From positions 35,915 to 47,075 of the forward strand of contig FR881986.1 of assembly GCA_000435615.1 (NCBI GenBank): DNA of 11,161 nt, read 5' to 3'. A model generated the notes under the pieces. It saw only the letters and a list, made by a program, of their open reading frames with translations, was not told where the DNA came from and did not search any database. Positions 1-7,256 of the stretch are shown here, piece by piece. The position numbers and the translations under genes were made by a program. Each line of letters begins with the position of its first letter. Positions within the stretch are counted from its first letter, which is position 1. The DNA comes from Firmicutes bacterium CAG:238. Its GTDB lineage: Bacteria > Bacillota > Clostridia > Peptostreptococcales > Anaerovoracaceae.

Positions 1-381
1 AAGCAGGAATGGATGGATGAAATGAAAAAAGTGAGCCACAGAGAGTTTACCACCGGATTTTATTTCAACAATCCTACCAACAAAGACCAGAATTACCGTA
101 CAAGTGCTTATACGAGAGACTATACGTTTACGGGACTTGTTAAGGAATATAATCCCGACACGGGCTATGCCATTGTGGAGCAAAGAAACAAGATGGTGCT
201 CGGGGATGAGATTGAGGTTTTCGGGCCGGGAAAAGATTTCTTCGTCCAAAAACTGAATGAGATGTACGATGAGGAGGGGAACGCGATTTCGCAGGCTCCG
301 CATCCGCAGCAGATATTAAAAATAAAAATGGATTATCCGGTTGAAGAGAATTTTATGCTTCGAAAGAAAAAGGAGAAATAA
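1..381 (+). CDS. U32-family peptidase / tRNA hydroxylation protein, C-terminal fragment (5' truncated)
   Basis: The reading frame is open from the first base, so only the last 126 codons are present and the ATG at 13 is internal. The visible part starts at the family's hallmark SHREFTTGFYF (just after position 30), followed by a small beta-rich C-terminal domain with DYTFTGLVKEY, AIVEQRNKM and GDEIEVFGP, the usual end of the U32 family (YegQ/YrrO type). Family members were first annotated as collagenase-like peptidases; the bacterial TrhP branch works with a partner in prephenate-dependent hydroxylation of U34 in tRNA. The catalytic and Fe-S part lies upstream of the window, so the subfamily cannot be decided. 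The frame ends in TAA, three bases before the next start, and its last codons carry that gene's ribosome binding site, so the two genes are probably cotranscribed. Confidence 0.88.
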   Translation, partial: KQEWMDEMKKVSHREFTTGFYFNNPTNKDQNYRTSAYTRDYTFTGLVKEYNPDTGYAIVEQRNKMVLGDEIEVFGPGKDFFVQKLNEMYDEEGNAISQAPHPQQILKIKMDYPVEENFMLRKKKEK

Positions 382-384
382 AAA

Positions 385-1296
385 ATGTCAAACGATTTAG
401 GCGGCGGGCCCAGTCCTAAGGGCGGCAAAGAAGTAAATCTGAAAAAATTTTGGAAAAAAATTATTCGCAAAGAGGATTCGCAGCAGCTTGAAGAAGAAGT
501 CATGTCCATGCTTGAGGCGGGACAGGAATCCGGAATTTTAAAAGAAGAAGGCAAGAAGATGATTAATTCCATCTTTGCTTTCGACGACAAGCTTGCATAT
601 GAAATCATGACTCCTCGTACGGATGTTTTCGTGATTGATATCGATGATCCGCCGGAGGAATATCTCAACGATTTAATGACCATGAGGTATTCCAGAATAC
701 CTGTCTGCAAAGGCGAGACGGACAACATAATCGGAATACTGCATATTAAAGACTATTTGATTCAGGCATGGGAGAAGGGGTTTGACGGTGTTGAGATTGC
801 ATCGATAATCCGAAAAGCCTATTTCGTGCCGGAGACCAAAAATATAGATTCCCTGCTCTATGAAATGCAGCGTACAAAACAGCAGATTGCCATATTGATT
901 GATGAGTACGGCGGATTCAGCGGAATTGTTACGATGGAGGACATTATTGAACAGGTAGTCGGAGATATCGACGACGAATACGACGAGGAAGAGGAAATCA
1001 TCGATAAGATTGACGATAACATCTATCTGGTAGACGGAGATGTAGACCTTGACGATTTAGATGAGGAACTCGGAATTGACCTTGTTTCGGAAACCAGCGA
1101 AACAATCGGCGGCTTTATTATTGATATGCTGGGCGAAATCCCGGATGAAAACGATGTCGGACGCATTGTTGAATTCGAAAACTATCAATTCAAAATCATG
1201 GCGATTCAGGACAGGCGTATCGAGCGCGTAAAGATTTACATTCTTCCGAAGGAAACGGAAGAAAATTCAGCTTCTGAATCGGATGAAGAAGAATAA
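385..1296 (+). CDS. CorC/HlyC-type CBS-domain protein without membrane domain
   Basis: A 303-residue acidic, soluble protein. Residues about 60-195 form a CBS pair: the first module has MTPRTD (75-80) and RYSRIPV (101-107), the second DEYGGFSGIVTMEDIIE (173-189) followed by the family's VGDIDDEYD. Residues about 205-290 match the CorC_HlyC transporter-associated domain (YLVDGDVDLDDL, ETIGGFI). The DUF21 transmembrane domain found at the N-terminus of many relatives is absent; the first 60 residues are a charged helix-rich segment, as in CorC and TlyC. CorC-like proteins are linked to Mg2+/Co2+ handling; the 'hemolysin' name is historical. CBS pairs usually bind adenine nucleotides, so a nucleotide-responsive role in cation homeostasis is an inference. 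The ATG at 385 follows an AAGGAGA element inside the upstream gene. The C-terminus is a very acidic tail, possibly disordered. Confidence 0.87.
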   Translation: MSNDLGGGPSPKGGKEVNLKKFWKKIIRKEDSQQLEEEVMSMLEAGQESGILKEEGKKMINSIFAFDDKLAYEIMTPRTDVFVIDIDDPPEEYLNDLMTMRYSRIPVCKGETDNIIGILHIKDYLIQAWEKGFDGVEIASIIRKAYFVPETKNIDSLLYEMQRTKQQIAILIDEYGGFSGIVTMEDIIEQVVGDIDDEYDEEEEIIDKIDDNIYLVDGDVDLDDLDEELGIDLVSETSETIGGFIIDMLGEIPDENDVGRIVEFENYQFKIMAIQDRRIERVKIYILPKETEENSASESDEEE

Positions 1297-1303
1297 TATG
1301 ATT

Positions 1304-1332
1304 TTGTTTAAACTGTCCTAATAGGATGTAAT
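1304..1332 (+). promoter_or_regulatory. Candidate sigma-A promoter of the stn operon
   Basis: TTGTTT (1304-1309) and TGTAAT (1327-1332) are separated by exactly 17 bases and lie 26 bases before the stnA start. The -10 matches five of six consensus positions, the -35 four of six. An 11-base perfect odd palindrome TCCTAATAGGA (1316-1326) occupies the spacer and could be an operator. There is no clear terminator between the CBS gene and stnA, so readthrough from upstream is also possible. Assignment is by eye. Confidence 0.45.
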
Positions 1333-1357
1333 ATATAAAATTTAAGAGGTGCAAAAA

Positions 1358-1876
1358 ATGAGTGAAAAAACATGTAATTGCAATTGTGCCGAAAAGAGGA
1401 GAGAGCAGTTCAAAGATCTGCAGCCTGTTTTAGACCAATACGCAAAAGTACCGGGTAGTTTAATTACTATCCTCCAGAAAGCTCAGGATATCTACGGTTA
1501 TCTGTCCATCGACACGATTAACTACATATCTGAAGCCACAGGAATCAAGCCGGCAAAGATTTACGGCGTTGCAACATTCTACGCGCAGTTCAGACTTCAG
1601 CCTATCGGAAAGTATTTAATCATGCTTTGCCAGGGTACTGCGTGCCATGTTAACGGCTCCGAAATTATCGAAGAAGCTGTATGCGAGTACTTGGGAATCA
1701 AGGATGGAGAAACTACCGAAGACGGTATTTTCACACTTAACAATGTTGCCTGCCTTGGATGCTGCTCATTGGCTCCTGTAATGATGGTTAAGAGTGCTGA
1801 CGGCGATGAAACTTACGGCAACCTTACGAAAGATAAAGTTACGCAGATTCTCGCTGAAATCAGAGAAAGAGCATAG
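1358..1876 (+). CDS. stnA: Stn transhydrogenase NuoE-like subunit ([2Fe-2S] thioredoxin-like)
   Basis: A 172-residue NuoE/HydC/HndA homologue, the small [2Fe-2S] subunit that sits beside the FMN subunit in NADH-oxidising flavoprotein modules. The N-terminal helical bundle (about 15-80) contains QDIYGYLS and the family motif KIYGVATFYAQF; the thioredoxin-like domain follows, with cluster ligands C91-x4-C96 (LCQGTAC) and C132-x3-C136 (ACLGCC). Length is normal. The start is taken at ATG 1358, six bases after AAGAGGTG (1344-1351); an in-frame GTG at 1349 lies inside that ribosome binding site and is unlikely. An odd CNCNC cluster lies at residues 6-10. It is the first gene of a three-gene operon. 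Because the third subunit is the NuoG/GltD fusion and not an [FeFe] hydrogenase, the Stn assignment is preferred over HydC. The cytoplasmic complex should catalyse NADH + reduced ferredoxin + 2 NADP+ to NAD+ + oxidised ferredoxin + 2 NADPH, reversibly. Confidence 0.88.
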   Translation: MSEKTCNCNCAEKRREQFKDLQPVLDQYAKVPGSLITILQKAQDIYGYLSIDTINYISEATGIKPAKIYGVATFYAQFRLQPIGKYLIMLCQGTACHVNGSEIIEEAVCEYLGIKDGETTEDGIFTLNNVACLGCCSLAPVMMVKSADGDETYGNLTKDKVTQILAEIRERA

Positions 1877-1888
1877 GAGGTACATAGT

Positions 1889-3637
1889 ATGAGAGTTGTA
1901 GTTGGACAAGGCAGCTGCGGTATCGCTACTGGTGCCAAGAAAACGGTTGCTGCATTAGAAAAATTAATCGCTGAAAAAGGTCTTAATGTTGAAGTTGGGA
2001 CTGTCGGATGCGTAGGTACCTGCTATCTGGAACCAATCGTTGACGTGTATGAAGACAACGGCGACATGACAAGATATGTCAAAGTTCAACCTGAAAAAGT
2101 TGAAGAAATCGTTGAAAGCCATCTTGTAAACCACAAGGTTTGCGAAGATCTTGCTATCACCGAAGAAGACAAGCAGTTTATCGGAAAACAGCAGAGAGTT
2201 GTTTTGAGAAACTGTGGAATTATCAATCCGGAAGACATTGACGAATACCTTGCTGTAGATGGTTACAAGGCTATCGAAAAGGTACTCAAGTCCATGAAGC
2301 CGGAAGAAGTTATCGAAGAAATCAAGATTTCCGGATTAAGAGGAAGAGGCGGCGCCGGCTTCCCTACATGGTTCAAGTGGAACGCTGCAAAAGCAAGTCC
2401 GGGAAAAGAAAAATATTTAGTATGTAATGCCGATGAAGGAGACCCGGGTGCATTCATGGACCGTTCCGTTTTGGAAGGCGACCCACATTCCTTAATCGAA
2501 GGCATGATCATCGGCGGATATGCAATGGGAGCATCCCAGGGCGTTATCTACTGCCGTGCTGAGTATCCGCTTGCAATCAAGAGACTTGAAATTGCAATGG
2601 CTCAGGCAAGAGAAAGAGGATACCTCGGCAAAAACATTTTCGGAAGCGGATTTGACTTTGATATCTATATCAAGGCAGGTGCAGGCGCATTCGTATGCGG
2701 TGAAGAAACAGCTCTGATCGCATCCCTCGAAGGTGAAAGAGGCATGCCTAGACTGAAACCACCTTTCCCTGCAGCTAAGGGCTTCTGGCAGAAACCTACG
2801 GATATCAACAACGTAGAAACACTCGCTAACGTTCCTTGGATCATCTTCAACGGCGGAGCTGCTTTCGGCAAGTTCGGAACAGAAGCTTCCAAGGGTACGA
2901 AAGTATTCGCACTCGCAGGAAAGATCAAGAAGGGCGGCCTCGTAGAAGTACCTATGGGCATGACTCTGAGAGAAGTTCTTTTCGGCATCGGCGGTGGAAT
3001 CAAGAACGACAGACAGTTCAAGGCTGTTCAGATGGGCGGACCATCCGGCGGATGTATCCCGGCACACTTAATCGATACTCCTGTTACATATGAAGACATC
3101 AACAAGACAGGCGCTATCGTAGGTTCCGGCGGTATGATCGTAATGGACGAAGATACTTGTATGGTAGACATGGCAAGATACTTCCTGAACTTCACTCGTG
3201 ACGAATCCTGCGGTAAGTGTAACTACTGCCGTATCGGTACGAAGAGAATGCTTGAGATTCTTGAAAGAATTACAAACGGCGAAGGTAAGGACGGAGATAT
3301 CGAACTTCTGGAAGAACTCGCAGGAAAGATCAAAGACGGTTCGCTCTGCGGTCTCGGACAGACAGCTCCAAACCCTGTACTTACAACAATCAAGTACTTC
3401 AGAAACGAATATGAAGACCATATTTACAACCATAAATGTACAGCAAAGTCCTGCAAGGCTCTCGTAACTTATACAATTACAGATGCCTGCAAGGGATGCA
3501 CGGCTTGCGCTCGTAAATGTCCTGTTGGCGCTATTTCCGGCGAAGTTAAGGGACAGCACGTTATCGACAAAGAAAAATGTATCAAGTGCGGCAAGTGCTT
3601 AGAAACTTGCAAGTTTGGTGCAATTGAAAAGAACTAG
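1889..3637 (+). CDS. stnB: Stn transhydrogenase NuoF-like FMN/NADH subunit with C-terminal 2x[4Fe-4S]
   Basis: A 582-residue HydB/HndC/NuoF homologue, the FMN- and NADH-binding subunit and the predicted site of electron bifurcation together with StnA. In order: an N-terminal thioredoxin-like domain (1-80) with only three cysteines, C10 and C41-x3-C45; the NuoF core with the Gly-rich flavin/nucleotide site RGRGGAGFPTW (151-161) and VCNADEGDPGAF (178-189); an SLBB domain (about 335-410); the NuoF cluster ESCGKCNYC (C441, C444, C447) with C487 as fourth ligand; a short C517-x4-C522 segment that may hold a metal; and a bacterial ferredoxin domain with C534/537/540/544 and C564/567/570/574. The start has an ideal AGGAGG (1875-1880) that overlaps the stnA stop codon, with 12 bases between genes. 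Domain order is that of bifurcating HydB rather than plain respiratory NuoF. Without the third subunit it could equally be hydrogenase- or formate dehydrogenase-associated. Confidence 0.92.
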   Translation: MRVVVGQGSCGIATGAKKTVAALEKLIAEKGLNVEVGTVGCVGTCYLEPIVDVYEDNGDMTRYVKVQPEKVEEIVESHLVNHKVCEDLAITEEDKQFIGKQQRVVLRNCGIINPEDIDEYLAVDGYKAIEKVLKSMKPEEVIEEIKISGLRGRGGAGFPTWFKWNAAKASPGKEKYLVCNADEGDPGAFMDRSVLEGDPHSLIEGMIIGGYAMGASQGVIYCRAEYPLAIKRLEIAMAQARERGYLGKNIFGSGFDFDIYIKAGAGAFVCGEETALIASLEGERGMPRLKPPFPAAKGFWQKPTDINNVETLANVPWIIFNGGAAFGKFGTEASKGTKVFALAGKIKKGGLVEVPMGMTLREVLFGIGGGIKNDRQFKAVQMGGPSGGCIPAHLIDTPVTYEDINKTGAIVGSGGMIVMDEDTCMVDMARYFLNFTRDESCGKCNYCRIGTKRMLEILERITNGEGKDGDIELLEELAGKIKDGSLCGLGQTAPNPVLTTIKYFRNEYEDHIYNHKCTAKSCKALVTYTITDACKGCTACARKCPVGAISGEVKGQHVIDKEKCIKCGKCLETCKFGAIEKN

Positions 3638-3653
3638 AGAGGAGGAAACGGTA

Positions 3654-6600
3654 ATGAATAAATATAGATTAAATATTAACGGCAAAGAAGTTACAGGTTT
3701 TGCCGGCCAGACTATTCTTGAAGTTGCCAGAGAAAATGATATTTTCATTCCAACTCTTTGCTACGATGAAAGAACTAAAATTTACGGTTCCTGCGGTCTC
3801 TGTATGTGCGAAGTAGACGGAAATCCGAAGCTTTGCAAAGCATGTGCAACAGAAATCGCACCGGGAATGATTGTTAACACAAATACAGACAGAGTCATCG
3901 AATCCAGAAAGACAAACCTTGAACTTCTGCTTTCCAACCACACAGGTGACTGCAGACCTCCATGCGTACTCGCATGTCCTGCAAAGACAGACTGCCAGGG
4001 TTATGTTGGATTAATCGCAAACGGTGAATTCGAAGCTGCGCTTGAACTGGTTAAGGATAAAATTCCTCTGCCGGCGGCACTCGGAAGAGTATGTCCTCAT
4101 CCATGTGAAGAAGCATGCAGAAGAGGCCTTGTTGACGAACCGATTTCCATCCAGCAGTTAAAGAGATTCGTTGCTGACCAGGATCTTGACGGCGACAGAT
4201 TCGTGCCTGAATGTGAAGAAGACACAGGTAAGAGCGTTGCTATCATTGGCGGCGGCCCTATGGGATTATCCGCAGCTTACTTCCTGAGACAGATGGGTCA
4301 CAGAGTAACCATCTTCGAAGCAATGCCTAAGGCAGGCGGTATGCTCAGATACGGCATTCCGGAATACAGACTTCCGAAAGCTGTTTTAGATGAAGAAATC
4401 GCGACAATCGAAATGATGGGCGTTGAAATCATCACAAATACAAAGATTGGCGAAGACATTCCGTTCGAAACAATCAAAGCGGACTTCGACGCAGTTCTCC
4501 TTGGCATCGGCGCATGGGTTTCCACAGGCGTTGGCTGCAAGGGTGAAGATGCAGAAGGCGTTATCGGCGGTATCGACTTCTTAAGAAAAGTTGTCAGAAA
4601 CGAAGAAATCGGCATGGGCGAAAGAGTTGCAATCGTCGGCGGTGGTAACACTGCAATGGACGCTTGCAGAACAGCTGTAAGACTCGGCGCGAAAGAAGTT
4701 TACAACATCTACAGAAGAACAAAAGACGAAATGCCTGCTGACATGGTAGAAATCGAAGAAGCGGAAGAAGAAGGCGTAATCTTTAAGAACTTAACGAACC
4801 CGATCGAAGTTGTAAAAGACGAAAACGGTCATGTTAAGGAAGTTGTTCTTCAGGTTATGGAACTCGGCGAACCGGATGCTTCCGGCAGAAGAAAACCGAT
4901 TCCGGTTGAAGGAAAGACAGAAACGCTTGCAATCGATACCATGATCCTTGCTATCGGTCAGGCAGTAGATGCTTCCATCTTCGACTGTGACAAGACAAGA
5001 AAGAACGCAATCGCTTACGATCCGGATACATTCATGACAAGCCTTCCGGGCGTATTCGCAGGTGGTGACTGCGGTAACGATAAGATTTCCATCGCGGTTG
5101 AAGCAATCGCAGATGCTCGCAAAGTATCCGACATTATCGACGCTTACCTTGACGGTGAAGAAATCAAATACGAAAAACCTTTCTTCGTAGAAAGAGACGA
5201 TATCACAGAAAAGACTTTCGAAGACAGAGAAAGACTTTGCAGACCGACTCTTCCTCAGCTCAGCGCAGAAGAAAGAAAAGACAACTTCAGCGAAGTTATT
5301 CCTTACGCATACACAGAAGAACAGGCTGTTGCAGAAGCTTCCAGATGTCTGGAATGCGGATGCCACGACTACTTCGAATGTAAGCTGATTGACTTTGCAA
5401 ACCAGTACGATGTACATCCTGAAAGATTCGCAGGTGACAAGAATACAATTGAATTCGAAGATGCTCATCCGTTCATCGTAAGAGACCCGAACAAGTGTAT
5501 CCTTTGCGGACTTTGCGTAAGAGTCTGTGACGAAGTTATGGGCGTTGGTGCTTTAGGCCTTGTACACAGAGGTTTTGACACAGTTGTTAAGCCGAACATG
5601 GAAAAACCGCTCATCGAATCCGGATGTATCTCCTGCGGACAGTGCGTAAGCGTATGTCCTACAGGTGCTCTTCAGGAAAAGACTTCCATGATCAAGGAAA
5701 CTCCGCTTGCTGCTGACATTACAGAAACGACTTGCTCGTACTGCTCCGTTGGCTGCTCGCTGAAGCTTGAATCCTACGGCGATCTCTTAATCAAAGCTAA
5801 CCCGGATAAGGACGGCGTTGTAAACAAAGGTCTCATCTGCGGTAAGGGTAAATGGGGATTTGACTGCTCCGTACTCGAAGGCAAGATTGAAGATCCGCTT
5901 GTAAAGGAAGACGGAAGATTCAGAGAAGCTGATTACCATGAAGCAACGGTTCTCATCGCTAAGAGAATGCAGACAATCGGTGCGAAATACGGTAAGAACG
6001 CAATTGCAGTTGCAATTTCCGACAGATATACAAACGAAGAAGCTTATGCTATGAAGAGAATGGCAGAAGTTATGGGCGCAAAAGTCCTTTGCATGAACAA
6101 CAGAGCAAACGGACTTGCTGAAGTTCTTGGCTTTGATGCTTCTCCGAACACAATCGATGAACTTCTTTCCACAAACGTAATCTTAAGAGTTGGCTTTGAA
6201 GACAATGACTCCAGAGTTATTTCCTTAAAGATGAAGCAGGCTGCAGAAGCAGGCGCTAACGTAATTAACCTCTGCAACGGTGAAAACGACCTTGGATTCC
6301 TTAAGGAAATCGCTAAGGCTATCGTCGACAGCGGCAAGGCTAAGAAGGTTGAAGGATATGACGAATTCGCAGCATCCGTTGCAAACGTTAAGGTTTCCGA
6401 CGAAGCTAAGGCTATCGCAGATACATATCTTGCAGCGAAGAAGGCAATGATCGTTTACCAGCAGAACTTCCTGACTGTTGACGGTGCGAAACTTGTCGGC
6501 GACATCGCAATGCTTTCCGGACACATCGGATCACCTAGAAATGGTATCCTTATGGTTAAGCCGAAGAACAACTCTCAGGGTCTCATCGACATGGGAATCA

Positions 6601-7115
6601 CTGCAGGCAGGGAAGCACTGGAAGGCGTTAAGGCTCTCGTAGTATTCGGCGAAAACGCTGACATCGATACAACAGGTCTTGAATTCCTTGCAGTATGCGA
6701 TACTCACATGACGGAAATTGCTGAAAAGGCTAATGTAGTAATCCCTGGAACAGGATTTGCGAGTGCTGACGGTACTTATACAAATACCGAAAGAAGATTA
6801 CAGCCGGTAACAGCTGCAATCGACGAAGATATCCTCTTCACGAACTGGGAAGTTGCTGCAGAAGTTGCAAGCGTATTCGAAGTTGAATTCGGATGGGATA
6901 CAGAGGAAGACATTTCCGTTGAAATGTGCGACACAGTTCCTGCTTACAAGTATGCAGAAGTCGGCGAAGTTCTCGGCGGTGCATTAGCTCCGACAGACGA
7001 AGCAAGACTTGCAGTTGTAGGCGACGGCGCAGTTATTGATGCTCTTCCATGCACAGACAGCTTAATGCAGGACATCATGGACAGACTTCCAAAGGCTGCA
7101 AACCCGACAGCATAA
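3654..7115 (+). CDS. stnC: Stn transhydrogenase large subunit: NuoG-like / GltD (NADPH-binding) fusion
   Basis: A 1153-residue fusion. Residues 1-70: [2Fe-2S] domain with C36, C47, C50, C64 in NuoG spacing. Residues 96-155: GltD/NfnB-type double-cluster helical domain (H96, C100, C104, C108, C114, C147, C151, C155). Residues about 193-505: two-dinucleotide-fold oxidoreductase with FAD motif GGGPMG (199-204), NADPH motif GGGNTA (329-334), NIYRR (351-355, arginines suited to the 2'-phosphate) and PGVFAGGD (465-472). Residues 565-576: extra Cys cluster (C565, C568, C570, C576). Residues 610-675: two [4Fe-4S] ferredoxin motifs. Residues 694-1120: NuoG/formate-dehydrogenase-like domain with a cluster at C694, C697, C701, C729, but no catalytic Cys/Sec loop. 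The start is ATG 3654, eight bases after GGAGG; an upstream in-frame TTG at 3615 overlaps stnB and is rejected. This combination matches StnC of Sporomusa ovata, where NADP(H) is bound by the GltD-like part and bifurcation is done by StnAB. A terminator follows directly, making it the last operon gene. Confidence 0.88.
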   Translation: MNKYRLNINGKEVTGFAGQTILEVARENDIFIPTLCYDERTKIYGSCGLCMCEVDGNPKLCKACATEIAPGMIVNTNTDRVIESRKTNLELLLSNHTGDCRPPCVLACPAKTDCQGYVGLIANGEFEAALELVKDKIPLPAALGRVCPHPCEEACRRGLVDEPISIQQLKRFVADQDLDGDRFVPECEEDTGKSVAIIGGGPMGLSAAYFLRQMGHRVTIFEAMPKAGGMLRYGIPEYRLPKAVLDEEIATIEMMGVEIITNTKIGEDIPFETIKADFDAVLLGIGAWVSTGVGCKGEDAEGVIGGIDFLRKVVRNEEIGMGERVAIVGGGNTAMDACRTAVRLGAKEVYNIYRRTKDEMPADMVEIEEAEEEGVIFKNLTNPIEVVKDENGHVKEVVLQVMELGEPDASGRRKPIPVEGKTETLAIDTMILAIGQAVDASIFDCDKTRKNAIAYDPDTFMTSLPGVFAGGDCGNDKISIAVEAIADARKVSDIIDAYLDGEEIKYEKPFFVERDDITEKTFEDRERLCRPTLPQLSAEERKDNFSEVIPYAYTEEQAVAEASRCLECGCHDYFECKLIDFANQYDVHPERFAGDKNTIEFEDAHPFIVRDPNKCILCGLCVRVCDEVMGVGALGLVHRGFDTVVKPNMEKPLIESGCISCGQCVSVCPTGALQEKTSMIKETPLAADITETTCSYCSVGCSLKLESYGDLLIKANPDKDGVVNKGLICGKGKWGFDCSVLEGKIEDPLVKEDGRFREADYHEATVLIAKRMQTIGAKYGKNAIAVAISDRYTNEEAYAMKRMAEVMGAKVLCMNNRANGLAEVLGFDASPNTIDELLSTNVILRVGFEDNDSRVISLKMKQAAEAGANVINLCNGENDLGFLKEIAKAIVDSGKAKKVEGYDEFAASVANVKVSDEAKAIADTYLAAKKAMIVYQQNFLTVDGAKLVGDIAMLSGHIGSPRNGILMVKPKNNSQGLIDMGITAGREALEGVKALVVFGENADIDTTGLEFLAVCDTHMTEIAEKANVVIPGTGFASADGTYTNTERRLQPVTAAIDEDILFTNWEVAAEVASVFEVEFGWDTEEDISVEMCDTVPAYKYAEVGEVLGGALAPTDEARLAVVGDGAVIDALPCTDSLMQDIMDRLPKAANPTA

Positions 7116-7140
7116 ACAATTTTATAAAAGATAATACAAA

Positions 7141-7168
7141 AGGGCTCTTCTTTTGAGGAGCTCTTTTT
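7141..7168 (+). terminator. Rho-independent terminator of the stn operon
   Basis: A 10-bp stem, AGGGCTCTTC (7141-7150) with GAGGAGCTCT (7155-7164), two G-U pairs, a TTTT loop, and a run of T to 7168. It begins 26 bases after the stnC stop and is preceded by A residues that could pair with the T tract. It separates stnC from nhaC transcriptionally. Confidence 0.85.
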
Positions 7169-7173
7169 ATCTG

Positions 7174-7227
7174 TTGAAATTTCAATATTTTGATTGAATT
7201 ATACAATCTAAATCTATAGGTTTAGAT
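7174..7227 (+). promoter_or_regulatory. AT-rich palindrome region upstream of nhaC (operator candidate)
   Basis: Two palindromes lie in the probable promoter region of nhaC. TTGAAATTTCAA (7174-7185) is a perfect 12-base palindrome. Positions 7206-7227 form a 22-base palindrome interrupted only by one symmetric T/G pair (7213 and 7220), with TCTAAA and TTTAGA as outer arms. Between them, TCAAT and ATTGA also mirror each other. No convincing -35/-10 pair with 16-18 base spacing was found, so the promoter itself is not called. The palindromes may bind a dimeric repressor or simply reflect AT-rich composition. Confidence 0.3.
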
Positions 7228-7256
7228 ATAAAATATTACAGTTAAACATAATAAAA

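Noticed and set aside
1349..1357. GTG start for StnA
   Set aside because: The GTG is part of the ribosome binding site AAGAGGTG used by ATG 1358.
2263..3559. Long open frames on the minus strand opposite stnB (for example 2492-3067 and 3068-3559)
   Set aside because: They mirror a strongly coding + strand gene, have Ser/Cys-rich low-complexity translations, and lack ribosome binding sites or recognisable domains.
3615..3653. In-frame TTG start adding 13 residues to StnC
   Set aside because: It lies inside the stnB coding end and has no ribosome binding site, while ATG 3654 follows GAGAGGAGG at ideal spacing and begins the [2Fe-2S] domain directly.
3654..7115. Formate dehydrogenase alpha subunit or [FeFe] hydrogenase assignment for the large subunit
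   Set aside because: The catalytic Cys/Sec loop of formate dehydrogenase is missing and there are no H-cluster motifs; the GltD-like module points to an NADP(H) enzyme.
7194..7220. Promoter TTGAAT / TATAGG for nhaC
   Set aside because: The spacing is only 15 bases and the -10 is weak, and no better pair was seen, so no promoter was called.
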